The translations under genes and the position numbers were made by a program. A stretch of DNA of 64,000 bases from CAVTUU01 sp045804965 (GTDB lineage Bacteria; Chloroflexota; Chloroflexia; Thermomicrobiales; UBA6265), in NCBI GenBank assembly GCA_045804965.1, contig JBJMMD010000019.1, forward strand, positions 1 to 64,000, given 5' to 3'. Under the pieces are notes generated by a model. It was given only the letters and a program-made list of their open reading frames with translations. It did not search any database and was not told where the DNA came from. Shown in pieces: positions 17,404 through 25,443 of this stretch (position 1 is its first letter; the number at the start of each line of letters is the position of its first letter).

Positions 17404-17772
17404 TCAATGATGGGAGGGGGGTGGTTGTAACGTCGTCAGGCGAAGGGCGTATTCGGCTGAATGGACGCCACAGGTCTTGCGAGCCACGAGCAGTAGCGGC
17501 TCCGTTCGCCCGAGGTGCCCGATGCCAAGCCCTTCGAGGAGAAGCTCGATTCGGCCTCCCTGTGAGGGATGGCGCGAGCCAAGCTTCACGAAGGAATAGC
17601 CCTGAAGCAGCGCGATCGCACCGGCGATCAGGAACGACAACCACACGGCGGTGCCGGCAATCGCGCCGGCTTCTCCAAGCAGCGCGAAGATGCCGGCACC
17701 GACCATTGCGCCGATCCCCATGAATGCTGCGCCAAACATCCCGATCTGACCGCGACCGTTTGCCTGGTCCAT
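17404..17772 (-). pseudogene. Truncated APC-family amino-acid permease
   Basis: The first ~85 residues read as the N terminus of an APC permease: MGIGAMVGAGIFALLGEAGA, AGTAVWLSFLIAGAIALLQG, GSRHPSQGGRIE and LLEGLGIGHL, i.e. helices TM1-TM2 plus the start of TM3 seen in 450-residue family members. The frame then becomes non-homologous and stops at 122 residues. The last 25 codons run through promoter element 17427-17456 (SAEYALRLTTL is simply that element translated). The 3' part of the gene has been lost and the element with downstream sequence now follows directly. Confidence 0.72.
17427..17456 (-). promoter_or_regulatory. Conserved 30-base promoter element
   Basis: Minus-strand reading: CCGAATACGCCCTTCG ... 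GACGACGTTAC. The hexamer 14 bases further (17407-17412) is CATCAT, keeping the A at position 2 and T at position 6 of a -10. It faces the MFS transporter (start 17173) and is embedded in the tail of the truncated permease frame. Confidence 0.65.
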
Positions 17773-18012
17773 GGGTAGCTACCTCCGTCTCCATCCTTGT
17801 CTCGTCTCCGGCCGCGGCTCGTCGAAGCGAGCGGGGGCGAGACGGATGCCGACACGACGCGCCCGAGCATGTCGAAATGCGAGGCTTATCCTGGCGTAGA
17901 GACCGCAAGACACCACGGTCCAGCGAGCACTCGGACGGCGCGATACGATGGGACGAAGCGGAATGCAGCGCTCGAATAGGGAACGGCATTGACGCTGAGT
18001 CAGCTTCTGGTC

Positions 18013-18555
18013 TTAGGTCGCGGAAGGCGCCTCTGCTGAAGCGTCATCGGCCGGAATGTCCACAGGCGTCGCCTCGAGCTCGTCGACGACTTTGCCGTCG
18101 ATTGCCTCGCGAATCAGGTCGGCGCCGGCATCTTTGAGGATCGCCGAAACCGCGTCGGCGGCCGCATCGTCGACGGCGACGATCAAAAGTGAGTCGCCCG
18201 GTTGCAGCCGGGCGCCGACCTCATTCAGCCGCTGATTCGGGAACCCGGAGTCGCGAAGCTTGGACGCCAAGCCGCCAACCGCAGCACCGATCCCGACCGG
18301 CAAAAGGACGGTACTCCCTAAAAGCCCGATGACGCCGCCGACAACGCCGCCGACGGCCATGCCTTTGCGGCCACTCATGTCGGCGCTTTCTTTGATGCGC
18401 AGCTTGCCATCGGTGCCCACCTTGAGGACAGCCGCGTTTTGCACCCCGAGTCCTTGCGCCTTACTGATGTCCTTCAACTTGGTGAGCGCATTGCTCGCGC
18501 CCTCTTCAAAGCGAAAACTCGCGATCACCGCATGTGCCGGAATCGTGGTTGCCAT
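18013..18555 (-). CDS. DUF1269 family protein (paralogue 2)
   Basis: 180 residues. N-terminal alpha/beta unit AHAVIASFRFEEGASNALTK and GVQNAAVLKVGTDGKLRIKE. The glycine-rich hydrophobic hairpin KGMAVGGVVGGVIGLLGST ... VGIGAAVGGLASKL spans about residues 84-118. The second unit has ARLQPGDSLLIVAVDDAAAD, and an acidic Ala-rich tail ends the protein. It aligns by eye with the DUF1269 proteins at 4916 and 47337 but lacks their FPP in the hairpin. A ribosome site (GGGAGAACAGC) precedes the ATG. It has its own strong promoter element 131 bases upstream (18686-18715). Confidence 0.87.
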   Translation of the reverse strand: MATTIPAHAVIASFRFEEGASNALTKLKDISKAQGLGVQNAAVLKVGTDGKLRIKESADMSGRKGMAVGGVVGGVIGLLGSTVLLPVGIGAAVGGLASKLRDSGFPNQRLNEVGARLQPGDSLLIVAVDDAAADAVSAILKDAGADLIREAIDGKVVDELEATPVDIPADDASAEAPSAT

Positions 18556-18685
18556 GTGCTGTTCTCCCTCTGCACTTGTAAAGGGCCCTCAAGAGACAGG
18601 CGGTCGCAACGTTCGGGGCGTCGATTCGGGCACGATCGACTCCACACGAAACGACCCTACTTATCGGAATAGCTCGGAGGCGGTG

Positions 18686-18715
18686 GTACTGTCATCAGAC
18701 CAAAGGCGTATTAGT
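18686..18715 (-). promoter_or_regulatory. Conserved 30-base promoter element
   Basis: Minus-strand reading: ACTAATACGCCTTTGG, TCTGATGACAGTAC. A TATTCC hexamer lies 14 bases beyond (18666-18671). It faces the DUF1269 gene starting at 18555 and predicts a leader of roughly 100 bases. It is one of the best copies (TACGCCTTTGG and GATGAC both intact). Confidence 0.75.
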
Positions 18716-18829
18716 CGGCCCTGGCTGCCGTACGCGTGGAGACTGGCCGGAATTCCGAACAATGTGACAACCAATGTGTGGACAGAGGACGTTTCGTGAG
18801 GACGCTCGTGCGCCCATTCATCTGCGGCT

Positions 18830-19702
18830 CTACCAGCGGCGGAGGCTAATCCTCGAATCTGGGAAGAGCTGCCGGAGACGTTTCAGGACTTCTTCCCGCA
18901 CGGCTTGGTCATTGAGGCCGGACCAAGTCACACGTACCTGGGTTCCCTCGTTGACTGTCGCTTGCACCAGACGCTCGGCCTGGTTGCCGAGGCGCGGGAA
19001 TCGGGCAACCGGTCTCGGCACCTGCAACCGAGTCAACCGCGAGCGAACCGACACCACGGGGCGGGCCGTGAACCCGGGCACGTCGGCAAGTGCCTCGTCG
19101 ACCTCTGCGCGAGTGTCGTCGAATGTCCGACCGGTTCTGCCCGCGCCGTGAACGGTGACGATTGTTAGGACCGCACGATCGGGGCTGTAATTGAGAACAG
19201 CTTGCGTGAAGACGAACGAATTCGGTGCGACAACCCGTGTGCCCTCTGGTGACCGGATGATCGTGGTGCGAAGCGCGATCTCCTCGACCGTGCCATCGAT
19301 ATCGTGATTCGAAAATTTGATGTGGTCCCCGACGTTGAACGGGCGCTCGAACAGAATGAATACTCCGGCCACGAGACTTTGGAGGACACCTTGCAATCCA
19401 AGCGCGACGAAGAGCGTGCTCAACCCGACTGCCGTCAAGAGCGCCGTCCAGGATACGCCCCAGAATGTCAGAAGCAGTGTGACCGCGGTGCCAAAGACTC
19501 CGAGCGTAACCGCGTTCTCGACGATCTGCTTAGCGTTTTCGGGGGCAAGGGTGGCCTCTAGCCGGCGCCCAACCCGGTGCCGTAGCGCGCGTGCGACGAC
19601 TGCTGCGCAAACAAGCACGACGACTGCTTCGACCAGGCCCAAGCCGATCGAAACGAACTGCTCCACGGCATGATGGAGATCCTCCCTCAGAGAGCCGTCC
19701 AT
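18830..19702 (-). CDS. Small-conductance mechanosensitive channel (MscS family)
   Basis: 290 residues from ATG at 19702 (AGGAGG just upstream; a TTG seven codons earlier is possible). Three hydrophobic segments are followed by the pore-lining TM3: AVGLSTLFVALGLQGVLQSL then VAGVFILFERPFNVGDHIKF. The beta domain continues HDIDGTVEEIALRTTIIRSP and VVAPNSFVFTQAVLNYSP, and an alpha/beta C-terminal domain ends the protein. Expected to release solutes under hypo-osmotic stress. It stands alone between a DUF1269 gene and carbamate kinase, and its ATG is only 55 bases past the carbamate kinase stop, so it could be read through from the arc operon. Confidence 0.92.
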   Translation of the reverse strand: MDGSLREDLHHAVEQFVSIGLGLVEAVVVLVCAAVVARALRHRVGRRLEATLAPENAKQIVENAVTLGVFGTAVTLLLTFWGVSWTALLTAVGLSTLFVALGLQGVLQSLVAGVFILFERPFNVGDHIKFSNHDIDGTVEEIALRTTIIRSPEGTRVVAPNSFVFTQAVLNYSPDRAVLTIVTVHGAGRTGRTFDDTRAEVDEALADVPGFTARPVVSVRSRLTRLQVPRPVARFPRLGNQAERLVQATVNEGTQVRVTWSGLNDQAVREEVLKRLRQLFPDSRISLRRW

Positions 19703-19757
19703 ACCTCCTCGTGCTCGGCTCAATCGTCAAGTGCGCGTCAATGTCCCGACAGTACGG

Positions 19758-20672
19758 TCAATTCAGAACGACGTTCGTCCCCTTTTCACCAGCAACGATC
19801 CCTTCAATGTCTTGCAGCGCCCCGATCCCCGCCCGTTTGCCTGTCCGTTCCACAAACTGCAATGCTGCCTCTACCTTGGGGCCCATCGAACCGGCGGCAA
19901 ATCCGTGCTTCCGGAGTTCGGCGACGGTGACTCGATCGAGCCGGCATTGGTCAGGCGTCCCGTAATCGAGATAAACGCCGTCGACATCCGTTGCCATCAC
20001 GAAAACGTCGGCGTCCAGTTCACGCGCGAGCAGCTCCGATGCCAAATCCTTGTCGATCACCGCTTCGATTCCACGGAGCGTGCGGGTACCGTCCGGCGCA
20101 TAAGAAGTTGGAATACCGCCGCCTCCCGCGCAGATGACGATGGTGCCCCTCTCGATCATCCACTTGATCGGCCGGAGCTCGAAGATCCGACGTGGCAGCG
20201 GGGATGGCACGACGCGGCGCCATTTTGCGCCGTCCTGCTTGAACGTCCATCCCTTGGCCCCCGCCAACCGATCCGCTTCGGTTCGGTCGTACACCGGACC
20301 GACGAACTTCGTCGGGTCGGTAAAGGCGGCATCGGCCGGATCGACCTCAACCATCGTGAGGATCGTCGCCAATGGCACCTCAAACGGAAGCAAGTTGCCC
20401 AACTCTTGTTCGAGCATGTAGCCGATCATGCCCTCGGTCTGGGCTCCCAGAACGTCGAGAGGAAAAGGCTCCACCGCCGAGTATGCCTGCGCCTGCAGGG
20501 CAAGGAGACCAACCTGCGGGCCGTTCCCGTGCGACAGCACCAGTTCATGGTGACGAGCGACCGGCGCAAGCGCCTGTGCGGCAACCTGGCAATTGGCGCG
20601 CTGCACCTCCGCGGTCATCGGTTCTCCCCGCCTGAGAAGTGCGTTTCCACCGAGGGCAACGACCACTCGCAT
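19758..20672 (-). CDS. arcC: Carbamate kinase
   Basis: 304 residues from ATG at 20672 (GGAGG 8 bases upstream; an upstream in-frame GTG is less likely). Catalyses carbamoyl-phosphate + ADP to ATP + carbamate, the energy-yielding step of the arginine deiminase pathway. Family motifs: VVALGGNALLRRGE, VLSHGNGPQVGLLALQ, GAQTEGMIGYMLEQEL, IVICAGGGGIPT, EAVIDKDLASELLA, ATDVDGVYLDYG, and C-terminal GSMGPKVEAALQFVE with KGTNVV. It is the last gene of the arc operon after the NhaC-type antiporter. Confidence 0.95.
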   Translation of the reverse strand: MRVVVALGGNALLRRGEPMTAEVQRANCQVAAQALAPVARHHELVLSHGNGPQVGLLALQAQAYSAVEPFPLDVLGAQTEGMIGYMLEQELGNLLPFEVPLATILTMVEVDPADAAFTDPTKFVGPVYDRTEADRLAGAKGWTFKQDGAKWRRVVPSPLPRRIFELRPIKWMIERGTIVICAGGGGIPTSYAPDGTRTLRGIEAVIDKDLASELLARELDADVFVMATDVDGVYLDYGTPDQCRLDRVTVAELRKHGFAAGSMGPKVEAALQFVERTGKRAGIGALQDIEGIVAGEKGTNVVLN

Positions 20673-20731
20673 CGTGCGATCCTCCACGTGATTAATTCAA
20701 TCAATCGCCATGAGTGATGGGGATAGCGGCC

Positions 20732-22291
20732 TCAAGTGGCGGATTCCATCGGCTGGAGCGTCGCCGTCTCCTCTTTCGCTGGGGGAAGGAGCGTGTCCTC
20801 GGTCGGCGGCTCGCCCGGCTCGAATTTCTCCATCTGGAAGCCGGTGAAGCCGTAGATGAGGGAAATGATGGGATTGATGATGTTGAAGAAACAGTACGGC
20901 AAATATTCAAATGTCGAGACGCCGAGGACGCCTGTGTGGTAGGCGCCACAGGTATTCCATGGGATCAATACCGACGTAACGGTGCCTCCATCTTCGACGA
21001 CACGGGACAGTACCCAGGGCTTGTATCCGCGACGCTCGAACTCGAGGCGAAACATCCGCGAGGGCAAGACGATGGCGATGTACTGATCGCCGGCGATGAT
21101 GTTGAGTCCCAACGCAGTAAAGATGACCGTGGCAACTAGCTTCCCTCCCGATCGGGCTTTGCCCAGTACCCCTTGAATGAGCCGGTCGAGGAACCCCGCG
21201 CGTTCCATAATCGCGCCGAAACCGAGCGCGCCAAGGATTAACCAGACTGTAGTCAGCATCCCGCTCATCCCACCACGGGAAAAGAGTGAGTCTATGGCCT
21301 CGACCCCGGAGTTCGAGACATACCCCGTTGCCATTGATGCGTAAATCCCCTTGATGAGCGCCATGGGATCGCTCAGGCCCGGGTCGTTGGCAAAGCTGAT
21401 AACAAGGTCGTGTTGAGTAAAGATGGCCAAGATGCCCGAGAAGATGGCCGTCAAGAAGATGGAGAGAAATGCCGGAAATTTGATGAGGCTGAGCACCACC
21501 AACAGGACCAGCGGCAGAAGACAGAACGGAGAGATGTTGAATGCCTGTCCCAGTGATGCTCTCGCTGCATCGACGTCTGCGGTTGAGGCATCCGCATCCG
21601 CGGTCAGACTGATAACGAGGAAGATTGCCGAGGCGATCACGATCGAGGGCCCAACCGTCCACAACATTGTTCGGATGTGTTTGCCCGTGGTGTGCCCACC
21701 GACCAAGCTTGGCACCAAAATTGTCGTTTCGGAAAGTGGCGATATTTTGTCTCCGAAGTATCCGCCCGAGATGACAGCCCCGGCAGTAATCTCCGGCGAG
21801 AGGCCCATGACTTTGCCAATGCCAACGAACGCCACGCCTAACGTGCCGGAGGTCGTCCAGGAGCTCCCAGTGATGGAGCCAGTGACAGCGCAGATCACCA
21901 CGACTGCAAGGTAGAACCAGCTCGGATTGAGAATGCGGAGACCATAGTCAACGATCGTCGGGATCGTGCCAGCCATGTTCCACGTACCGATGAGAGCGCC
22001 GACCGCCAGCAAAATGAAAATGGCGCCCATGGCGGAGGAGATGCCGCCGATCACGGCGTTGCCGATCTCGGGGTAGGAGTACCCGTTCTTGTGGGCGATC
22101 AACCCAGCGATCGACATCGCCGTGAAAATGGCGACCTGGAGGGCCCCGTTGGTGGAGTCGAGCCCGAACAAATAGACGGAAAGCGCAATGAGACCGATCA
22201 ACGACACAACCGGAATCAGCGCGTCGAGCATACTCGGCGGACGCGGCGTGCTTGCGTCTAATGATTGGTCGTTTGGCTGCTGATCAGACAT
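20732..22291 (-). CDS. NhaC family Na+/H+ antiporter-type transporter
   Basis: 519 residues with about 12 hydrophobic segments. Typical NhaC features: GTWNMAGTIPTIVDYGL, TGSSWTTSGTLGVAFVGIG (about 150-168), GYFGDKISPLSETTILVPSL, and GDQYIAIVLPSRMF ... WNTCGAYHTGVLGVSTFEYLP near the C terminus. NhaC relatives exchange Na+/H+ or organic-acid pairs (for example malate/lactate, MleN). In an arginine deiminase operon it may export protons or sodium, or exchange an amino acid; this is inference. The gap to the upstream ornithine carbamoyltransferase is 42 bases. Confidence 0.9.
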   Translation of the reverse strand: MSDQQPNDQSLDASTPRPPSMLDALIPVVSLIGLIALSVYLFGLDSTNGALQVAIFTAMSIAGLIAHKNGYSYPEIGNAVIGGISSAMGAIFILLAVGALIGTWNMAGTIPTIVDYGLRILNPSWFYLAVVVICAVTGSITGSSWTTSGTLGVAFVGIGKVMGLSPEITAGAVISGGYFGDKISPLSETTILVPSLVGGHTTGKHIRTMLWTVGPSIVIASAIFLVISLTADADASTADVDAARASLGQAFNISPFCLLPLVLLVVLSLIKFPAFLSIFLTAIFSGILAIFTQHDLVISFANDPGLSDPMALIKGIYASMATGYVSNSGVEAIDSLFSRGGMSGMLTTVWLILGALGFGAIMERAGFLDRLIQGVLGKARSGGKLVATVIFTALGLNIIAGDQYIAIVLPSRMFRLEFERRGYKPWVLSRVVEDGGTVTSVLIPWNTCGAYHTGVLGVSTFEYLPYCFFNIINPIISLIYGFTGFQMEKFEPGEPPTEDTLLPPAKEETATLQPMESAT

Positions 22292-22333
22292 GGGGCGCGT
22301 CCCTCGCTAATCTCCGAGTCGACCTACTACTTC

Positions 22334-23347
22334 TCAGGAACCCAACGTCGCGACGAGGATGGCTTTGATCGTGTGCATCCGGTTCTCGGCCTGGTCGAAC
22401 ACGATCGAGGCAGGTGACTCGAAGACTTCGTCGGTCACCTCCATACAGTCGATTCCAAAATGTTCGTAGATCTCCGCACCTACTTTCGTTTCGCGGTTGT
22501 GAAACGCCGGCAGGCAATGCATGAACTTGACGTTTGGATTGCCGGTGCGCTTGAAGACATCCGCGTTGATTTGGAATGGCTGGAGCAATCGAATCCGCTC
22601 CCGCCAAACCTCGTGGGCTTCACCCATCGACACCCAAACGTCTGTATGGAGAAAGTCAGCGCCCTTGACACCTTGATCGACATCGTCAGTGACGGTGATG
22701 CGGGCGCCTGTTTCCGCCGCCTTTGTCTTATGTTTTTCGATGAATTCAGGGTCCGGCCAGAGTTCTTTCGGAGCAACGATGCGCACGTCCATGCCGAGCA
22801 TGGCTCCCGTTTCGAGCAGCGAGCGGCCCATGTTGTTGCGGGCATCGCCGAGAAAGGCGTAGGCGATCTGCTCGAGCGGCTTGTCTGAATGCTCCCGCAT
22901 GGTCAGCACGTCGGCCAGCATCTGCGTCGGATGGAATTCGTCGGTCAGACCGTTGTAGACCGGCACGCCTGAGTTCTGCGCAAGAATTTCGACGAGCTCC
23001 TGCGAGAAGCCGCGATATTCGATCGCGTCGTACATTCGTCCCAGCACCCGAGCGGTGTCCTTCATCGATTCTTTGTGCCCAATCTGCGATCCCTCGGGAC
23101 CGAGATAGGTCACGTGCGCTCCCTGATCGTAGGCAGCTACTTCAAACGCGCACCGCGTGCGGGTCGAGGTCTTCTCGAAGATAAGAACGATCTCTTTCTG
23201 AGTGAGTCGCTGTTGCTCTGTTCCGTTTCGCTTTGCGGCTTTCAGTTCGCTGGCGAGATCAAGGAGGCCAATGAATTGCTCCTTCGAAAGCAGTCCAACA
23301 TCGAGCAAATCGCCTCCCTTAAGCGAGATTGGGGATTTCGTAACCAT
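22334..23347 (-). CDS. arcB: Ornithine carbamoyltransferase (catabolic by context)
   Basis: 337 residues from ATG at 23347, with GGAGAA upstream; a longer frame lacks a ribosome site. STRTR at 61-65 binds carbamoyl-phosphate; HPTQMLADVLTM and FMHCLPAFHN (ornithine/carbamoyl-P site Cys) are present. In this operon it is expected to run as the phosphorolysis of citrulline to ornithine and carbamoyl-phosphate. The enzyme family is shared with the biosynthetic ArgF; the catabolic role is assigned from its place between the YfcC carrier (gap 58 bases) and the NhaC-type gene, with arcA and arcC in the same run. Confidence 0.93.
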   Translation of the reverse strand: MVTKSPISLKGGDLLDVGLLSKEQFIGLLDLASELKAAKRNGTEQQRLTQKEIVLIFEKTSTRTRCAFEVAAYDQGAHVTYLGPEGSQIGHKESMKDTARVLGRMYDAIEYRGFSQELVEILAQNSGVPVYNGLTDEFHPTQMLADVLTMREHSDKPLEQIAYAFLGDARNNMGRSLLETGAMLGMDVRIVAPKELWPDPEFIEKHKTKAAETGARITVTDDVDQGVKGADFLHTDVWVSMGEAHEVWRERIRLLQPFQINADVFKRTGNPNVKFMHCLPAFHNRETKVGAEIYEHFGIDCMEVTDEVFESPASIVFDQAENRMHTIKAILVATLGS

Positions 23348-23405
23348 TTTTCTAGTTCTCCTTTCGAACCATCGCCGCATGCGCGGCACTCTTGAAATCG
23401 ACGAG

Positions 23406-24935
23406 CTAGTCGATCGCTGCGGCTACTGCGAGCAACACGCCACAGAGGATTGTCAAACCAAGAAGCAGAGGCCAGACGAATTTCCACCAGGTGCCATAGC
23501 CCACTCTGGCGATGGCTAATCCGCCCATTACCACTGCAGATGTTGGAGTTACGATTGCTACCAGTCCGCTTCCAAACTGGTACGCGCTAACAACCAACTC
23601 GCCCGCAACTCCTGCGAACAACGCGAGCGGAGCCATGATTGGCATTGCTACTGTTGCTAATCCGGAGCTCGATGGGATCAAAAACGAGAGCGGGATGAAG
23701 AGGAGGAACAGCAGGAGGATGAACTGGGTCCCGCCCAGGTCGGCGACTGCTGTTTCTGCCCAGTGCAGCACGGTATCCGTAATTAGCCCGTTATTCATGA
23801 TGACGGTGATGCCGCGAGCGATGCCGATAATGAGCGCTACGCCGAGCAGGTCGCGGGAGCCATCGATGAATGAACCGGTGAGGCCCTCTTCGGACAATCC
23901 GCCGACCAGTCCGATGATGATGCTGAACAGAAGGAACGACGCGGTCATCTCTGGGAACCACCACCAGAGCGTTGGAAATGGAACTCCTAGGTCTTCCCAC
24001 GGAATGACTCCGTAGACCATGACGAGGAAGGCGACAAAGAAGAGGGCAAGACATATCTTCCGCTTGGTCGTAAATGTGCCGAAGTCCTCAGACGAACCGC
24101 TTGCCGTCGAGAAACGTCGTTCGTTGTCCTCTTTTTGCGCATAGACGAGTGACTTGGACGGGTCGATGCGCACTCGCTCGCCATAGCGCATGACAAAAAA
24201 GATGCCCATGGCAAGGCCGAGAATGAGCACAAGAATGCGAATCAAAATTCCGTCACTGATGGAGACATCCGCAAAACCCGAAGCGATGCCGGTTGCGAAC
24301 GGATTGACGGTCGAACCAAGTACACCAATCCCGGCGCCGAGCATGATGACAGCAGCACCTGTCAGTGCGTCGTATCCGGCCGCGATCATGACCGCGATGA
24401 TCAGTGGATAGAAGGCGAGAGTTTCTTCAGCCATACCATATGAAGTTCCGCCGAGGGCGAAGATCGCCATCAACGCGGGGATCATCCACTTTTCTCGGCC
24501 CTTCAAAGCGACGACGACTCGTGCGATTCCGGCGTTGATAGCGCCAGTCTTCATCGTGACGCCGAGGAATCCACCAATCACGATGATGAAGAGTGCAACA
24601 TCAATAGCCCCGAAAAGTTCTCCGGTGTTCCAGTAGCTGATATTCCCGGTGTCGTCCTCGATACCATACAGGCCGTTTATCGGTGCCGTGAGGGAATCGA
24701 GCACGATCTTCTGCGGCTCGTGATCGACCTCGTGGTACGTGCCCGGGACAGGCTCGCCCTCTTCGTTGTAGTCATAGGTGCCAGAAGGGACGATCCAAGT
24801 CGCAACCGCGGTGAGGATGATCAGAATGAACAGGATCGTGTACGCACTCGGCAACTTGAAGGAGCGCTTGTGCCCGCCTTCGGTCTCTGCCGGTGGTATT
24901 GCATCCGGAACTGGTTGCGACACTGCTTCCGACAC
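23406..24935 (-). CDS. YfcC/DcuC-superfamily carrier, probable arginine-ornithine exchanger
   Basis: 509 residues, about 12 helices, GTG start at 24935 with AGGAGGT five bases upstream. Family traits: FKLPSAYTILFILIILTAVA then TWIVPSGTYDYNEEGEPVPG near the N terminus, GAINAGIARVVVALKGREKW, GTSYGMAEETLAFYPLIIAV and LIPSSSGLATVAMPIMAPLA. The streptococcal arginine/ornithine antiporter ArcD belongs to this superfamily. With arcA, arcB and arcC around it, electroneutral arginine uptake coupled to ornithine export is the most economical role. Substrate is inferred, so no symbol is given. Confidence 0.88.
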   Translation of the reverse strand: MSEAVSQPVPDAIPPAETEGGHKRSFKLPSAYTILFILIILTAVATWIVPSGTYDYNEEGEPVPGTYHEVDHEPQKIVLDSLTAPINGLYGIEDDTGNISYWNTGELFGAIDVALFIIVIGGFLGVTMKTGAINAGIARVVVALKGREKWMIPALMAIFALGGTSYGMAEETLAFYPLIIAVMIAAGYDALTGAAVIMLGAGIGVLGSTVNPFATGIASGFADVSISDGILIRILVLILGLAMGIFFVMRYGERVRIDPSKSLVYAQKEDNERRFSTASGSSEDFGTFTTKRKICLALFFVAFLVMVYGVIPWEDLGVPFPTLWWWFPEMTASFLLFSIIIGLVGGLSEEGLTGSFIDGSRDLLGVALIIGIARGITVIMNNGLITDTVLHWAETAVADLGGTQFILLLFLLFIPLSFLIPSSSGLATVAMPIMAPLALFAGVAGELVVSAYQFGSGLVAIVTPTSAVVMGGLAIARVGYGTWWKFVWPLLLGLTILCGVLLAVAAAID

Positions 24936-24981
24936 TCGCGACCTCCTCTCGTCTTCCTGGGCGGTAGGTACGAACCGAGGG

Positions 24982-25431
24982 CTAAAGGCTTTCTTGCCTT
25001 CTTTCGATCACTGCGTCGATAGCTTTCAACGAAGCAGCAAACCTCAAAAGACGAATTCTGGTGACGTCATTGGATTCATCGTCGGCAGACTTCTCGAGCG
25101 AATCGATCGCAGAGTGAACTTGGTCCCGAGCCTGCCCGTACGTTGTTTTCGCCTGGTCGGGTGACTGCGACGCCGCTGCCGCCAGAAGTTGGCGGGCTTG
25201 ATCGAGCGGTCCCGCGATGTCCTGAGGGACGTTCGGCTGCTGCAGGACCACCGAGATCGCCGTATCCGGGCCGAGGAGTTCTGGCATCGCTGCCAATTCC
25301 TGCGCCGCTCGTTCGTCAACCCCTTCTCGTTCGCGCCCTGCTGTCCGCCGTGAATCGTCGCCATAGACGATGAGGACGACGATCCCAACGGCGGCAATAA
25401 CCACGAAAATCCAGGACCAGAGCTTCATCAC
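24982..25431 (-). CDS. Small single-helix membrane protein in the arc operon
   Basis: 149 residues. N-terminal anchor LWSWIFVVIAAVGIVVLIVY (about 4-23), then a hydrophilic helical domain (ELLGPDTAISVVLQQ, PLDQARQLLAAAASQSPDQA, SAIDSLEKSADDES) with coiled-coil-like heptads and a basic end. No known family was recognised. It lies 12 bases after arcA and 46 bases before the YfcC carrier, so it is cotranscribed with the arginine deiminase genes. It could be an accessory of the transporter, which cannot be shown from sequence alone. Confidence 0.7.
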   Translation of the reverse strand: MMKLWSWIFVVIAAVGIVVLIVYGDDSRRTAGREREGVDERAAQELAAMPELLGPDTAISVVLQQPNVPQDIAGPLDQARQLLAAAASQSPDQAKTTYGQARDQVHSAIDSLEKSADDESNDVTRIRLLRFAASLKAIDAVIERRQESL

Positions 25432-25443
25432 TCGCTCTCCCTG

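Noticed and set aside
19731..20717. 328-codon plus-strand frame longer than arcC itself
   Set aside because: Fully antisense to carbamate kinase, whose motifs are complete; the antisense product is Arg/His-rich and unlike any family.
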